Positions 25,430 to 34,885 of a DNA stretch of 54,941 bases are shown here, in pieces. The position numbers and the translations under genes were made by a program. The DNA lies in NCBI GenBank assembly GCA_905479925.1, contig CAJQOL010000046.1:1-54941 (forward strand). Reading direction: 5' to 3'. The stretch is from an uncultured Kangiellaceae bacterium (lineage in GTDB: Bacteria > Pseudomonadota > Gammaproteobacteria > Enterobacterales > Kangiellaceae). How positions within the stretch are numbered: position 1 is the stretch's first letter; each line of letters begins with the position of its first letter. The notes beneath the pieces were generated by a model. The model saw only the letters and a program-made list of their open reading frames with translations. It was not told where the DNA came from and did not search any database.

Positions 25430-25849
25430 ATGAGCATGAATAGCCTTAAGCAATACCAAAACACCAGTACTCAAACAGGGGTCGTGGAAGCAAGTCCACA
25501 CCGTTTGATTCAAATGTTATTTGAAGGTGCTCTAGACAAAATCTCGATTGCAAAAGGTTGTCTGCTTCGAAAAGACATAGAAAAAAAAGGAGCGAATATT
25601 ACTTGGGCAATCAAGATTATCGGCGGCTTACAAAGCTCACTTAATATGGAAGCTGGCGGAGAGCTAGCTAACAACCTTGATAATCTATACGAATACATGT
25701 GTTTTAAGCTGGTTGAGGCGAACGCCGAAAACTCTGTTGAAAAACTTGATGAGGTAAGTAAGTTATTGTCCAATATTAAGGAAGGATGGGACGGTATAGA
25801 GAGCGAGGTTAAGGCAATGTCGGCTCCTCAAAGAGCAAGTACGGCTTAG
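25430..25849 (+). CDS. fliS: Flagellin export chaperone FliS
   Basis: The protein has 139 residues. The FliS signature at the N-terminus (YQNTSTQTGVVEASPHRLIQMLFEGALDKI) and the helical remainder match the family in content and length. It binds the C-terminus of flagellin in the cytoplasm and prevents premature polymerisation. It starts 30 bp after fliD and is probably co-transcribed. Confidence 0.96.
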   Translation: MSMNSLKQYQNTSTQTGVVEASPHRLIQMLFEGALDKISIAKGCLLRKDIEKKGANITWAIKIIGGLQSSLNMEAGGELANNLDNLYEYMCFKLVEANAENSVEKLDEVSKLLSNIKEGWDGIESEVKAMSAPQRASTA

Positions 25850-25872
25850 TTTCCAAAAAGGTAGTAATACAT

Positions 25873-26193
25873 ATGAAATTCTCATCCAAAGCTCAGAGAG
25901 ATATGATACTGGCGGAAACTCAAGCTTATTCTGAACTCATAGCCAATAAAGATTGGTCTTTACTAGAGCAATACGTTAAACAAAGACAAGTAAGATTAGA
26001 GGAATTATTTTCAACTCCAATACCTGACGAAGAAAAACCAGCGTTATTGGACTTTGTCTCAGAAATACAATCATTGGATGAAAAGCATAAAGAGTTAATC
26101 GCTAAAACGAAAATTTCTCTCGCCAAAGAAACAACCAACCTAAAGAGTGGGTACCAAGCAATTCAAGCCTATTCTGACGTCCATGAGCAATAA
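25873..26193 (+). CDS. fliT: FliT-like flagellar chaperone
   Basis: This 106-residue all-helical, charged protein lies directly after fliS, where FliT is normally encoded. Sequence identity with classical FliT cannot be judged by eye, but size, predicted helicity (LLEQYVKQRQVRLEELF, then FVSEIQSLDEKHKELIAKTK) and position fit. FliT chaperones FliD and in enterics restrains FlhDC. The gene overlaps the following GNAT gene by 11 bp. Confidence 0.75.
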   Translation: MKFSSKAQRDMILAETQAYSELIANKDWSLLEQYVKQRQVRLEELFSTPIPDEEKPALLDFVSEIQSLDEKHKELIAKTKISLAKETTNLKSGYQAIQAYSDVHEQ

Positions 26194-26680
26194 CCCTTCT
26201 TCGCTCTCGTTTATACAAGCGGGCAAAACGGATCTTGACTACATTACCGAAAAAACATTAGCACTTCATCATTTTGAGACTGATGGAGGAGAAAATATAC
26301 TATCGGTCACTGATAATTTTGAAAAGAATATAAAGCAATGGCTCTCGCTTGAGTTAGAGCAAACATCAAGTCTTATTTTCATCATAACCTTAGAGCAAAA
26401 ACCAATTGGCTTCGCTTTTTTAAAAGTCATTCCCTCAAACAATAATTTTACCCAATACCATTCCCATGGTTTGATTCAATCCGTCTGGATAGATGAACAG
26501 TACCAAAAAAAGAATTATGGAACGCAAACGGTTTCCCTTATTGAATCAATTTTTAACGAACAAAACATCCCGTACTACGAGGTGAATTATGCACGCGCTA
26601 ATACCAGTGCAAAAGCGTTTTGGGAAGCCTGTGGGATGATTGAGACATCAGCGACAGCTAGAAAATTCCTCGGTAGTTAA
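26183..26680 (+). CDS. GNAT-family N-acetyltransferase coupled to the fliD operon
   Basis: The 165-residue protein starts at the ATG at 26183 inside the end of the fliT-like gene (overlap ATGAGCAATAA), so translation is coupled. The GNAT core is visible: an IGFAFLKV beta strand, then SVWIDEQYQKKNYGTQTVSLIESIF (the acetyl-CoA-binding loop, here QKKNYGT instead of the usual Q/RxxGxG/A), then NTSAKAFWEACGM. It could acetylate a flagellar protein or an amino sugar on flagellin; the target is unknown. It is the last gene before the convergent flgL. Confidence 0.82.
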   Translation: MSNNPSSLSFIQAGKTDLDYITEKTLALHHFETDGGENILSVTDNFEKNIKQWLSLELEQTSSLIFIITLEQKPIGFAFLKVIPSNNNFTQYHSHGLIQSVWIDEQYQKKNYGTQTVSLIESIFNEQNIPYYEVNYARANTSAKAFWEACGMIETSATARKFLGS

Positions 26681-26930
26681 GGTCTTAGCTAGCAAAAAGT
26701 TCCGCTTAAGTATTAGTATCCAAAGTTTATCCACGTTTACACTCCTTTTTTACATACTAACCAACTGCGAATGTAAATAGTCTATTAAACCATTAGAATA
26801 TATTGAATTGAGTAATATCGTTTTGGAATTTAAAAAGGCGTAAATAAACGGCTAAGGCTTCAATGCCTATTCAGTTATACAGAATGACCGAAATAGATCG
26901 AATAACTGAGTTATATCGAGTAACTAAACT

Positions 26931-28145
26931 TTATCGAATGAAGTTAAATAAATTAAGATCTTGAACTCTGATAAAACTTGCCTGTGCAGCCTCCAATACA
27001 ACTAACTGCTGAGAAAAACGAGTCGATGCCTCAACGACATCTAAGTCTTGTATATCTGAAAGCGCTGTTCGGCTAGTAACTAATGCAGAAAGGTTAGTTT
27101 CCATTTCAGACTCAATAGCATTTAGTCGACCACCAAGTTTACTGCGACTCACATTGATTTGCTGAAAGTTACGATCAATTGAGCTTTGGCTGGAGTCTAG
27201 AACATTATCAAACTGCGCACGACCAACATCAGTATCTACATACCCATCGATTGCGTCAATAATATCTTGAATATTTGAGAATAGGTCACGATTAGTACTG
27301 GGTTCAACACCAAAAGAATCACCCGCTTGCGGCGTTCCTCGAATTTCAAGTTGAACCCCATTAAAATTAATACTTGCTCCATTTTGAAAGGTTGTTGGCC
27401 CTGCAACGACAGTTCCGCTTGTTCGACCGGTAGCTGTATATTCAAGCACACCCGCATTCAACGCAAAGGTAATATCATAAGGCTCCGCTAAAAAACTAGG
27501 CGGGGCCGAATAGTCGCCAGTACTAATAACACCAGTTCCAGTGTTAGCGTTGTTCGCATTCGTTGAGAACTTGCCATTACCATCTTTAACATTTTGGAAA
27601 ACATCAAAACCGGCATCAGATACTGAAACTACGACCCCACTGCTCACTCTTAATTTACGTTCACTTTGGTCGCCTTGGTAAGAAATGACTCCAAGACTGT
27701 CTTGAGTAAATGGCTGAGTTTTTACTTGGCTTCCACTAAACAAATAATCACCATTAGCATTCTGAGTATTCGCTAACCCCAGAAGTTCCGCAAGACGCTC
27801 TTTAAGCTCAGCGCCGACCGCGTCGATTTCATCTGGCCCCCTGACACCATTCCCTAGTGATACCATTAGCTCTTTTACTCTAAACAGAATATTGGTTGTA
27901 CTTGCGTAAACTCCCTCAACAAGGTTATTACTGGCTTCGGCAAAATCTGCATTTCGATTATACTGTTCGGTTTGAGATATTTCCGCTTGAAGAAAGCTTA
28001 TTGATGTAGCGGCAACAGGATCATCCGAGGGTTTTAAAACCCGCTTCTGTGTCGCGAGTTGCAATTGTGTTTTGGTTACGTCAGCTTGCCGAAGAAGCAT
28101 CTCCCGTACGCCAGCGTTGGTAATCTGTGCGCTTGAAATTCTCAT
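26931..28145 (-). CDS. flgL: Flagellar hook-filament junction protein FlgL (HAP3)
   Basis: The protein has 404 residues. The flagellin-like N-terminus begins MRISSAQITNAGVREMLLRQADVTKTQ and contains LKPSDDPVAATSISFLQAEI. The C-terminus ends in a heptad-rich helix (ASTRFSQQLVVLEAAQASFIRVQDLNLFNFIR). It joins hook and filament together with FlgK. It is the last gene of the minus-strand flgB-flgL series, 113 bp after flgK. Three ATCGA(A/G)TAACT-like short repeats lie just beyond its stop at about 26897-26935. Confidence 0.96.
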   Translation of the reverse strand: MRISSAQITNAGVREMLLRQADVTKTQLQLATQKRVLKPSDDPVAATSISFLQAEISQTEQYNRNADFAEASNNLVEGVYASTTNILFRVKELMVSLGNGVRGPDEIDAVGAELKERLAELLGLANTQNANGDYLFSGSQVKTQPFTQDSLGVISYQGDQSERKLRVSSGVVVSVSDAGFDVFQNVKDGNGKFSTNANNANTGTGVISTGDYSAPPSFLAEPYDITFALNAGVLEYTATGRTSGTVVAGPTTFQNGASINFNGVQLEIRGTPQAGDSFGVEPSTNRDLFSNIQDIIDAIDGYVDTDVGRAQFDNVLDSSQSSIDRNFQQINVSRSKLGGRLNAIESEMETNLSALVTSRTALSDIQDLDVVEASTRFSQQLVVLEAAQASFIRVQDLNLFNFIR

Positions 28146-28208
28146 TGGTTTGAAATTCTCATAACAGTATCTCTTTTACTCGGTGTAAGCTTCATCTTCA
28201 TGGCTTAA

Positions 28209-28250
28209 CTTCATATCTAACTTCATATCTAACTTCATATCTAGCTTCAT
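28209..28250. repeat. 12-bp tandem repeat between flgK and flgL
   Basis: The unit CTTCATATCTAA occurs about 3.5 times head to tail (28209-28220, 28221-28232, a variant ending in G at 28233-28244, then six bases). It lies in the 113-bp leader of flgL. Confidence 0.9.
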
Positions 28251-28258
28251 TGAGTCAG

Positions 28259-30259
28259 TTATCTAACTGAATCGATAATCGTTTGAAACAGAGTGCGCGC
28301 AATATTAATAACTTGCGCCGAAGCCTCATAAGCCTGCTGAAACTTAATTAAGTTTGCCGCCTCCTCGTCAAGGTTTACACCTGAAAGTGACTCCCGTCGT
28401 TCTTTAGTTTGGAAAAGAATACTCTCTGCGGCATCTCTGCGAATACTAGTTGACTGAGTATTAACACCTATTTGACTTATTAGACGGCCAAAACCTTGTT
28501 GGAAGTTAGAATTTCCATTGTCTAATAGACCTTGTTGTTGAAGTTCCGAAAAAAGCGTTACGTTTCCATTATCTCCAATACCATTAGTATTAAAGTTTAC
28601 GTCAAAAGTGTCACTTGGTTGAGGATCACCGTTGAAGGTAATATCGTAGCCATAAGCATTAAAGGGTGCACCTGCAAGTGCTAGCATATCGTTATCCTGA
28701 TTGGCCACATAGCCTGAAATACCACCCGCTAATAAAACAGGAGAACCAGAACTCATGTCGTAAATAGAAAACTCCCCTGCAACACCTGGTGGCGCGTCAA
28801 ACTCAATTCTTAATGGCGGGCTAAGGTCACCTGGAGTTGTTGTAAATTGAGCAGTGGTTGTGTCAGTTACACTAACACCCGTTACTGAGCCAGAGCCAAT
28901 ATTAGCTGCGCCTTGTTCAACCCTAACAGGTGATGCTGCGGCTATTTCTTCAGCCGTTGAAACGGCTAACGAAATATCTCGACCAAAATTTCGTACCGGC
29001 CGAATTTCAAACGAGTCTCCCGCTACCGAAGCACCTGACAAAAAGTTTATGCTAATTCCGGCCGCTGTCACTTGAACGGTATCCGGCAACACGCCAGGCG
29101 GCGCAAAAGTAGCAATCGTTGCGTTACTCGTTTGATCGATCAGCTGATAATTTCCACCTTGGAAAAATAGCGTATAGTTACTATCCGTTAGCAGTGAGGG
29201 ATCATCTATATTGATACTTAATGCAGCATTTCCCCCATTATTTGTATCGTTAGAAACCCGTCTTAAGCTGATATCTGAATCATTGATATCCGTGAAAAAA
29301 CTGCTGCCAAGCTCATTATTTAAATTCATGCCAAGTTGACTTTGCTGATTAAAAGAATCAGCTATAGAAATCGCTACTCGGCCCAAGGTATTAAATGCCG
29401 GTGTAATAATCTCATCAACAACCGTAATTAATCCACCGAGTTCCCCACCGCTGATGTTTTCAGTAACATCAATAGAGGAGCTACCTGATTCAAAAAATAG
29501 GCTCATTCCTTTCGGGTTTTGTGTATCAACTCTAGCTACCAGATCATTGCTAAGCGAGCCAACCACTAAAGATTGGCCACTTCCGATAAACACATTGATC
29601 GCTCCGTCTGTTTGCTCAGAAGTTTTAACGGCTACTAACTCGCTTAATCGCGTTATCGCTAAATCTCTTTTATCTAATAAATCGGGTGGTGGGTTGCCCC
29701 CCGCTCCAGCTATTTGATTATTTAACGAAGCGATCGATTCTCCTAAGCTGGTAATTTCTTTGGCAATACTGTCTATATTACCGTTAATCTGAGTCGTCTG
29801 AGCTTCTAATTGAGCGTGAATGGTCCCAAACCGAGTTACTAAACCATTTGCTTGATCAATCAACACTTGTCTTGCAGGAATGGAGGCAGGGTCATTTGCA
29901 ACGCCTTGCAAAGCAGTAAAAAATTGCTGAATAGACTCGTTTAATCCGTTTTGGCTGTCAGCAAGTAAATTATCTACACGTCCCGCCTGGGAAAGGTAAG
30001 CCTCAAGTTTCATAAACTCGCTAGAAGCGGCTTGGATTTCGAATATATGCGTTTGCTCAAAAATTCTTTTTACGCGGCCTACATCAACACCATTACCAAA
30101 ATAGTTACCACCGATAAATTCAGGGTTTCTTATGTTTTGATCAATACGCTGTCGGCTATAACCTTCCGTACCAGCGTTAGCAATATTATGAGAGGTCGTA
30201 TTTAACGCTGCTTGGTTGGTCAGCAGTCCTGATATACCGATTCCAAAAATACTCGGCAT
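28259..30259 (-). CDS. flgK: Flagellar hook-filament junction protein FlgK (HAP1)
   Basis: The protein has 666 residues, long but within the family range. The N-terminal rod-type motif reads GLLTNQAALNTTSHNIANAGTEGYSRQRID. The C-terminus carries GVNLDEEAANLIKFQQAYEASAQVINIARTLFQTI, the conserved HAP1/flagellar basal-body C-terminal motif. The central variable domain accounts for the length. It is exported through the rod and hook to cap the hook before FlgL and FliD. Confidence 0.97.
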   Translation of the reverse strand: MPSIFGIGISGLLTNQAALNTTSHNIANAGTEGYSRQRIDQNIRNPEFIGGNYFGNGVDVGRVKRIFEQTHIFEIQAASSEFMKLEAYLSQAGRVDNLLADSQNGLNESIQQFFTALQGVANDPASIPARQVLIDQANGLVTRFGTIHAQLEAQTTQINGNIDSIAKEITSLGESIASLNNQIAGAGGNPPPDLLDKRDLAITRLSELVAVKTSEQTDGAINVFIGSGQSLVVGSLSNDLVARVDTQNPKGMSLFFESGSSSIDVTENISGGELGGLITVVDEIITPAFNTLGRVAISIADSFNQQSQLGMNLNNELGSSFFTDINDSDISLRRVSNDTNNGGNAALSINIDDPSLLTDSNYTLFFQGGNYQLIDQTSNATIATFAPPGVLPDTVQVTAAGISINFLSGASVAGDSFEIRPVRNFGRDISLAVSTAEEIAAASPVRVEQGAANIGSGSVTGVSVTDTTTAQFTTTPGDLSPPLRIEFDAPPGVAGEFSIYDMSSGSPVLLAGGISGYVANQDNDMLALAGAPFNAYGYDITFNGDPQPSDTFDVNFNTNGIGDNGNVTLFSELQQQGLLDNGNSNFQQGFGRLISQIGVNTQSTSIRRDAAESILFQTKERRESLSGVNLDEEAANLIKFQQAYEASAQVINIARTLFQTIIDSVR

Positions 30260-30319
30260 GACTAACTCCTGTTATTAAATATTGGGGCGATCCGCCCAGT
30301 TATAAATTTCAACAACATA

Positions 30320-31378
30320 CTAATGCGCTCCAAAATTTGAAACACTGCTTGGCATTTGTTTGAAAATCCTAATAATTTTTTTCGCGTAGTTAGGGTCCGT
30401 TGCGTAACCTGCAGATTGCAACTTATTGACAAACTCTTCCGCATTTTCAACCGCTTTTAGGGCTGAATTATATCTGGGATTTGTGTTCAAAAAATCCACA
30501 TAATCTGAGAAACTTTTTTCGAAACTATCATACATTCTGAAAGGTTGTTTCTTTTTAACCATTTCACCTTTTTCAACCTCAACGGTATCAATGTTGACGG
30601 TATCTCCTTGCCATTGATTTGAGCTCTTAATACCAAATAAATTATGGCTGGCCTGACCATTTTCATTATGCATCACGTATTTACCCCAACCAGTCTCTAA
30701 GGCCGCTTGGGCAAGAATTATCTTTGGGTCTACACCAATTGCCGCTGCAGCCTTCTCAGCCATGGGAAGTAATTTCGAAACAAAAGCTCTAGCATCCGCA
30801 AAAAGAGATTTTTTCGCGGGTTTAACCAACGCTACAGAAGGAACAGTTTCAAGCGTACTGATTGGGTTCGTTTTATTGCCAGCTAGCAGTTCACCAGTAC
30901 TAACAGAAGCTGGTTGTTGTTTCGATTCAATAGCTGGCGATTTAGGATTTGTATCATCAAGAGGCAAGCTGCTTTTATTGTTTACTACTTCGCTCTTTTG
31001 TTTCGGCATCACAAATGGAACAACTTGATTTTCCGGACCTGCCGGATTCTGTTCAGGAGAGCCTAGTAGATCACGGATCATTAAATCAGCAATTCCAAGA
31101 TTGCCTTTCTGCGATAACTCTACGGACATCTGCTCATCTAACATTCCAGTGAACATTTTTTCTTGCGGGCTTCCAAACATACTGTCATCGCCGATGACTT
31201 CGCTTGCCTGTCGCATCGACTTGAGCATCATATTCATAAAAAACGCTTCAAATTCTTTGGCGGCAGCTTTTATCGCAGCGCGGCTATCCGACTGAGCTTG
31301 CTTTCTTAAGCCATCGAGAGAATGAATATCACTATAGATACTCGCATTGGCAATCTGATTTTGAGCGGAGCTCTGCAT
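30320..31378 (-). CDS. flgJ: Rod-cap and peptidoglycan hydrolase FlgJ
   Basis: The 352-residue protein has the two-domain FlgJ plan of gammaproteobacteria. Residues about 15-105 are the rod-cap domain (AAKEFEAFFMNMMLKSMRQA). After a proline/serine/lysine-rich linker, a C-terminal glucosaminidase domain (about 200-345) includes PKIILAQAALETGWGKYV with the catalytic-type glutamate and NLFGIKSSNQWQG. It cuts peptidoglycan so that the rod can cross the wall. It starts 1 bp downstream of the flgI stop. Confidence 0.96.
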   Translation of the reverse strand: MQSSAQNQIANASIYSDIHSLDGLRKQAQSDSRAAIKAAAKEFEAFFMNMMLKSMRQASEVIGDDSMFGSPQEKMFTGMLDEQMSVELSQKGNLGIADLMIRDLLGSPEQNPAGPENQVVPFVMPKQKSEVVNNKSSLPLDDTNPKSPAIESKQQPASVSTGELLAGNKTNPISTLETVPSVALVKPAKKSLFADARAFVSKLLPMAEKAAAAIGVDPKIILAQAALETGWGKYVMHNENGQASHNLFGIKSSNQWQGDTVNIDTVEVEKGEMVKKKQPFRMYDSFEKSFSDYVDFLNTNPRYNSALKAVENAEEFVNKLQSAGYATDPNYAKKIIRIFKQMPSSVSNFGAH

Positions 31379-31379
31379 A

Positions 31380-32486
31380 TTAAATTACCACTAAGTCTCC
31401 AGTGATTGCACCAGCAATTTTTAGCGCTTCTAGTATCGCCATTACGTCACCTGGTGCGGCACCAACGGCATTGACAGCTTCAACTAACTGCTGAAGAGTT
31501 GCCCCCGGTTTAAAATGAAACATCCTATCGTTTTCCTGTACTACGTCAATCGCGGTATCTTGAGTTTCAACTGTTTCGCCTTGAGCATTAAATGGTGCTG
31601 GTTGGCTGACCCCCTGATTTTCCTTGATTTTGATAATAAGATTACCATGGGCAATCGCAGCCTCTTTTAGGTGTATATTTTTACCAATAATGATGGTTCC
31701 GGTTCGAGAATTTACGACAATTTTCGCCTTACCTTCCGCCGGTGTAACATCAATATTTTCGATCACTGACAAATAATTGATTCGTTGCGCTTTATCTCTT
31801 GGTGCAGAAACTTGAATACTAGTTGCATCGATAGGTTTTGCGCTTTGAGAGCCCAACAACTGATTAATTTCTTTTGCTAATCTTACTGCAGTTGTAAAGT
31901 CGGGTTGGTTTAAATTGAAGGTAATAAACTCTTGTTCCATGAAATTGGAGTTAACCGTTTGTTCGACGCTCGCACCATTTGGAATGCGTCCAACGGTTGG
32001 CACATTTACGGTAATTGATGAACCATCGCCGCCCTGCACACCAAATCCGCCAACCACCAAGTTTCCTTGTGCAATTGCAAATACCTGACCATTTACCGCT
32101 TTTAATGGTGTCATCAGCAAGGTTCCGCCACGTAAACTCTTAGCTTCACCCAAACTACTCACGGTAACATCTATCATTTGCCCTTTTTTAGCAAACGCTG
32201 GTAAATTGGCATGAATTGCAACGGCCGCCGTATTCTTTATTTTTAGTTGACCTCCAGCTGGAACGTTAATCCCAAACCGGCCTAACATGGTTCTGAACGT
32301 TTGCTCCGTATACGTCGTCTTCTCCCCTGTTCCGTCGAGCCCGACGACAAGACCATATCCTATCAGTTGATTTTCTCTGACACCTTGAATGCTAGTGAGG
32401 TCTTTAATTCGCTCAGCAAAAACCGATACGCTGGGCAATAGTAAAATTATCCAGATTAAAATAAATTTTGATGACAAAATCTTCAT
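31380..32486 (-). CDS. flgI: Flagellar P-ring protein FlgI
   Basis: The protein has 368 residues from the ATG at 32486, which has an AAAGGTAG ribosome-binding site. A longer reading start at 32534 would place 16 residues before the signal peptide. The Sec signal peptide [16 protein letters not shown] precedes the mature [26 protein letters not shown]. It assembles the P ring around the rod in the periplasm with FlgA as chaperone. Family-typical motifs continue through [24 protein letters not shown]. Confidence 0.97.
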   Translation of the reverse strand: MKILSSKFILIWIILLLPSVSVFAERIKDLTSIQGVRENQLIGYGLVVGLDGTGEKTTYTEQTFRTMLGRFGINVPAGGQLKIKNTAAVAIHANLPAFAKKGQMIDVTVSSLGEAKSLRGGTLLMTPLKAVNGQVFAIAQGNLVVGGFGVQGGDGSSITVNVPTVGRIPNGASVEQTVNSNFMEQEFITFNLNQPDFTTAVRLAKEINQLLGSQSAKPIDATSIQVSAPRDKAQRINYLSVIENIDVTPAEGKAKIVVNSRTGTIIIGKNIHLKEAAIAHGNLIIKIKENQGVSQPAPFNAQGETVETQDTAIDVVQENDRMFHFKPGATLQQLVEAVNAVGAAPGDVMAILEALKIAGAITGDLVVI

Positions 32487-32541
32487 GTATCTACCTTTCG
32501 AAAAATTACGGTTGCCAACTAATACAAATAACAACTAACAG

Positions 32542-33252
32542 CTAAAGAGGCCACCAGCCTGAATTAAAGAAGCGACTCAACCAGCCTTCTTCATTTGCTT
32601 CAGCCAACGGTCCCGTTCCGCCATAGTAAATTCTGGCGTTGGCTACTTTTGTTGAGGTTACTTGGTTATCTTTGTCAATATCTTCAGGACGTATCATGCC
32701 AGAAACACGAATAAACTCATTTCCCTGATTGAGTGATATCCATTTTTCGCCACGGATTAATAGGTTGCCATTAGAAAAAACTTTTTGCACCGTTACGCTT
32801 ATCGTTCCGTTTAACAAATTACTTTGTTTACTATCAGTCTCTGCTTTAAAAGCATTTGCGCTGGTAATTGAGACACCTAAATCGGTGGTACCACCACCAA
32901 CACTGGGAATGTTGCCAAATAGTGTCGGTGCGGTAGTACTAACACCGGTGTCTTTTGATAACTCGGTATCAGCATTTTTTGTCGCGCTGGTATTTTCTGC
33001 AAGTGTCACCGTTATAATGTCGCCAACTCGTAACGCTTTTTTGTCTTGGAATAACATTTTTGCGGTGGCTACATTATAAATCGATCCGGAACTTTGACTT
33101 TCAGAATCTTCTTCGGCTGCATAACTAGGCGCCCAGTTTGGATCGTCTTGTTTTTCACTATGATAAATAGTCGTGCAACCGGACAACCCAATAACGGATA
33201 ACCCAACAGCAGATAACAAAGTTACTCTTTGCCACTTTCTATAAACCGTCAT
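32542..33252 (-). CDS. flgH: Flagellar L-ring lipoprotein FlgH
   Basis: The protein has 236 residues. A lipoprotein signal peptide ends in LSGC (lipobox, lipidated Cys26). The FlgH core follows (LFQDKKALRVGDIITVTLAENTSATKNADT, then IRGEKWISLNQGNEFIRVSGMIRPEDI). It forms the outer-membrane L ring. It lies between flgI and flgG as in other gammaproteobacteria. Confidence 0.97.
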   Translation of the reverse strand: MTVYRKWQRVTLLSAVGLSVIGLSGCTTIYHSEKQDDPNWAPSYAAEEDSESQSSGSIYNVATAKMLFQDKKALRVGDIITVTLAENTSATKNADTELSKDTGVSTTAPTLFGNIPSVGGGTTDLGVSITSANAFKAETDSKQSNLLNGTISVTVQKVFSNGNLLIRGEKWISLNQGNEFIRVSGMIRPEDIDKDNQVTSTKVANARIYYGGTGPLAEANEEGWLSRFFNSGWWPL

Positions 33253-33284
33253 TTCTATTGGTTTCCTTTAGTTAAAGAAAATGA

Positions 33285-34073
33285 TTAAAGCGTTTGATTA
33301 ACAAATTGCAGCATTTGGTCAACCGCAGCCAAAACTTTTGCATTGGTTTCGTAAGTTCTCTGCGTTTCAATTAATGAAACTAATTCCTCGACACTTGATA
33401 CGTTTGATGTCTCCAGTTGACGACCGAGCACTTCTCCAACACCATCTAAACCTGGTGTGCCAACAACGGGCGTCCCACTACTGCCGGTTTCCAAAAACAA
33501 GTTACCACCAATTGATTGCAGTCCAGCGGGGTTTATAAAAGTAGCTAAGGTGATATTTCCGATATTGGTCGGCGCTGCCGCGCCCTGCTCTTGAACCGTT
33601 ACTGTTCCATCTAACGCGACATCGAAACTAGTGGTGTTTGGCGGTACGGTTATTGCCGGGTCAAGCGGAAAACCTGTTCCACCTGTCACAATTTGGCCTG
33701 CTTCATCGGTAGCAAAATTACCCGCTCGTGTGTAACCTGTGGAGCCGTCCGGCATTTGAACTTGAAAAAATCCATTACCTTTAATCGCCATATCTAGTCC
33801 CGACGACGATGTTTGAAAGCCCCCTTGTAAATGTTGTTTTTGAGTTGCAACAACTTTTACCCCGGTACCAACTTGTAAACCCGAAGGCAGAGTCGTATCT
33901 TGCGATGATTGAGCTCCGGGCTGACGGTAGTTTTGATAGAAAAGATCTTCAAAAACGACTTTATCTCTTTTAAAACCGGTAGTACCGGCATTAGCTAGAT
34001 TATTAGAGATCACCGACAAATTAATGGTTTGTGCCTCTAGGCCGGTTTTTGAAATCCATAATGCTGGATGCAT
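33285..34073 (-). CDS. flgG: Distal rod protein FlgG
   Basis: The protein has 262 residues. The conserved N-terminus reads SKTGLEAQTINLSVISNNLANAGTTGFKRDKVVFEDLFYQ, and the C-terminus reads SNVSSVEELVSLIETQRTYETNAKVLAAVDQMLQFVNQTL. The length is exactly typical (about 260). It builds the distal drive shaft and follows flgF by about 60 bp. Confidence 0.97.
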   Translation of the reverse strand: MHPALWISKTGLEAQTINLSVISNNLANAGTTGFKRDKVVFEDLFYQNYRQPGAQSSQDTTLPSGLQVGTGVKVVATQKQHLQGGFQTSSSGLDMAIKGNGFFQVQMPDGSTGYTRAGNFATDEAGQIVTGGTGFPLDPAITVPPNTTSFDVALDGTVTVQEQGAAAPTNIGNITLATFINPAGLQSIGGNLFLETGSSGTPVVGTPGLDGVGEVLGRQLETSNVSSVEELVSLIETQRTYETNAKVLAAVDQMLQFVNQTL

Positions 34074-34134
34074 AAGGTACTCCTAAAATTATTCTTTGCG
34101 CTTACAAATTAATTTGGTAAGCAGCTCTATGGAA

Positions 34135-34872
34135 TTAAGGTTGCAATAAGCGATCCAACGCTTGACCACGTTCTTCAACGGAAGACATTAATTTGATCTG
34201 AACTTCAAATCGTCTGGATAGTTCGATCATATTGGTAAGCTCTTCCACCACACTGACATTGCTTCCTTCAAGCGAACCCGTTTGAAGAGAAACTGATAGG
34301 TCTTCGTCGAAAGTCTCAACTTCGGTGCTTTTAAATAAACCCTGTTCATTTTTGTACAGCGCCGATGCTTCCGGATTAACCAGCTTAATCCGGTCAACGA
34401 TTGCCGTTTCGTTTGGTTGTGCTCCAACCGGTCTAATGGTAATTGTTCCATCGCCAGCAATATCAATTTTTTCAAAAGGTGGAATTAGAACGGGGCCGCC
34501 CTCTCCAAGGATTGGTTGGTTCACTCCATTTAGCAATGCACCGTTCTCATCAACTTTCAAATCACCTCGGCGGGTTAACAGCTCTTCACCATCAATTCCC
34601 TGTGTAACCATCCAGCCTTCGCCTTTAATAGCTACATCGAGATCTCTTCCAGTAGAAACGGCGTTTCCGCTTGCCATTCGATAGCCGGGGCGTTCCGTCA
34701 TTGCGAACGCTCTACTAGGCATTCCTTCGCCATAAACTGGCATTGCTCTAAATTGCGCTAAATCGGCTTTGAAACCATTAGTAGAAGCGTTTGCAAGATT
34801 ATTTGCAGTTGTCGCTTGCGCGTAACTTGATTCACGCGCTCCCGTCATAGCTACATAAAGTAATTTATCCAT
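34135..34872 (-). CDS. flgF: Proximal rod protein FlgF
   Basis: The 245-residue protein opens with LLYVAMTGARESSYAQATTANNLANASTNGFKADLAQFRAMPVYGEG, characteristic of FlgF. It closes with SVVEELTNMIELSRRFEVQIKLMSSVEERGQALDRLL. It forms part of the proximal rod with FlgB and FlgC. It starts 13 bp from the flgE stop. Confidence 0.96.
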   Translation of the reverse strand: MDKLLYVAMTGARESSYAQATTANNLANASTNGFKADLAQFRAMPVYGEGMPSRAFAMTERPGYRMASGNAVSTGRDLDVAIKGEGWMVTQGIDGEELLTRRGDLKVDENGALLNGVNQPILGEGGPVLIPPFEKIDIAGDGTITIRPVGAQPNETAIVDRIKLVNPEASALYKNEQGLFKSTEVETFDEDLSVSLQTGSLEGSNVSVVEELTNMIELSRRFEVQIKLMSSVEERGQALDRLLQP

Positions 34873-34885
34873 AATTCCTCAACTA

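Noticed and set aside
34325..34684. 119-codon plus-strand ORF inside flgF, and a 116-codon ORF inside flgH (32729-33079)
   Set aside because: Both are antisense shadows of conserved flagellar genes without ribosome-binding sites or recognisable domains.
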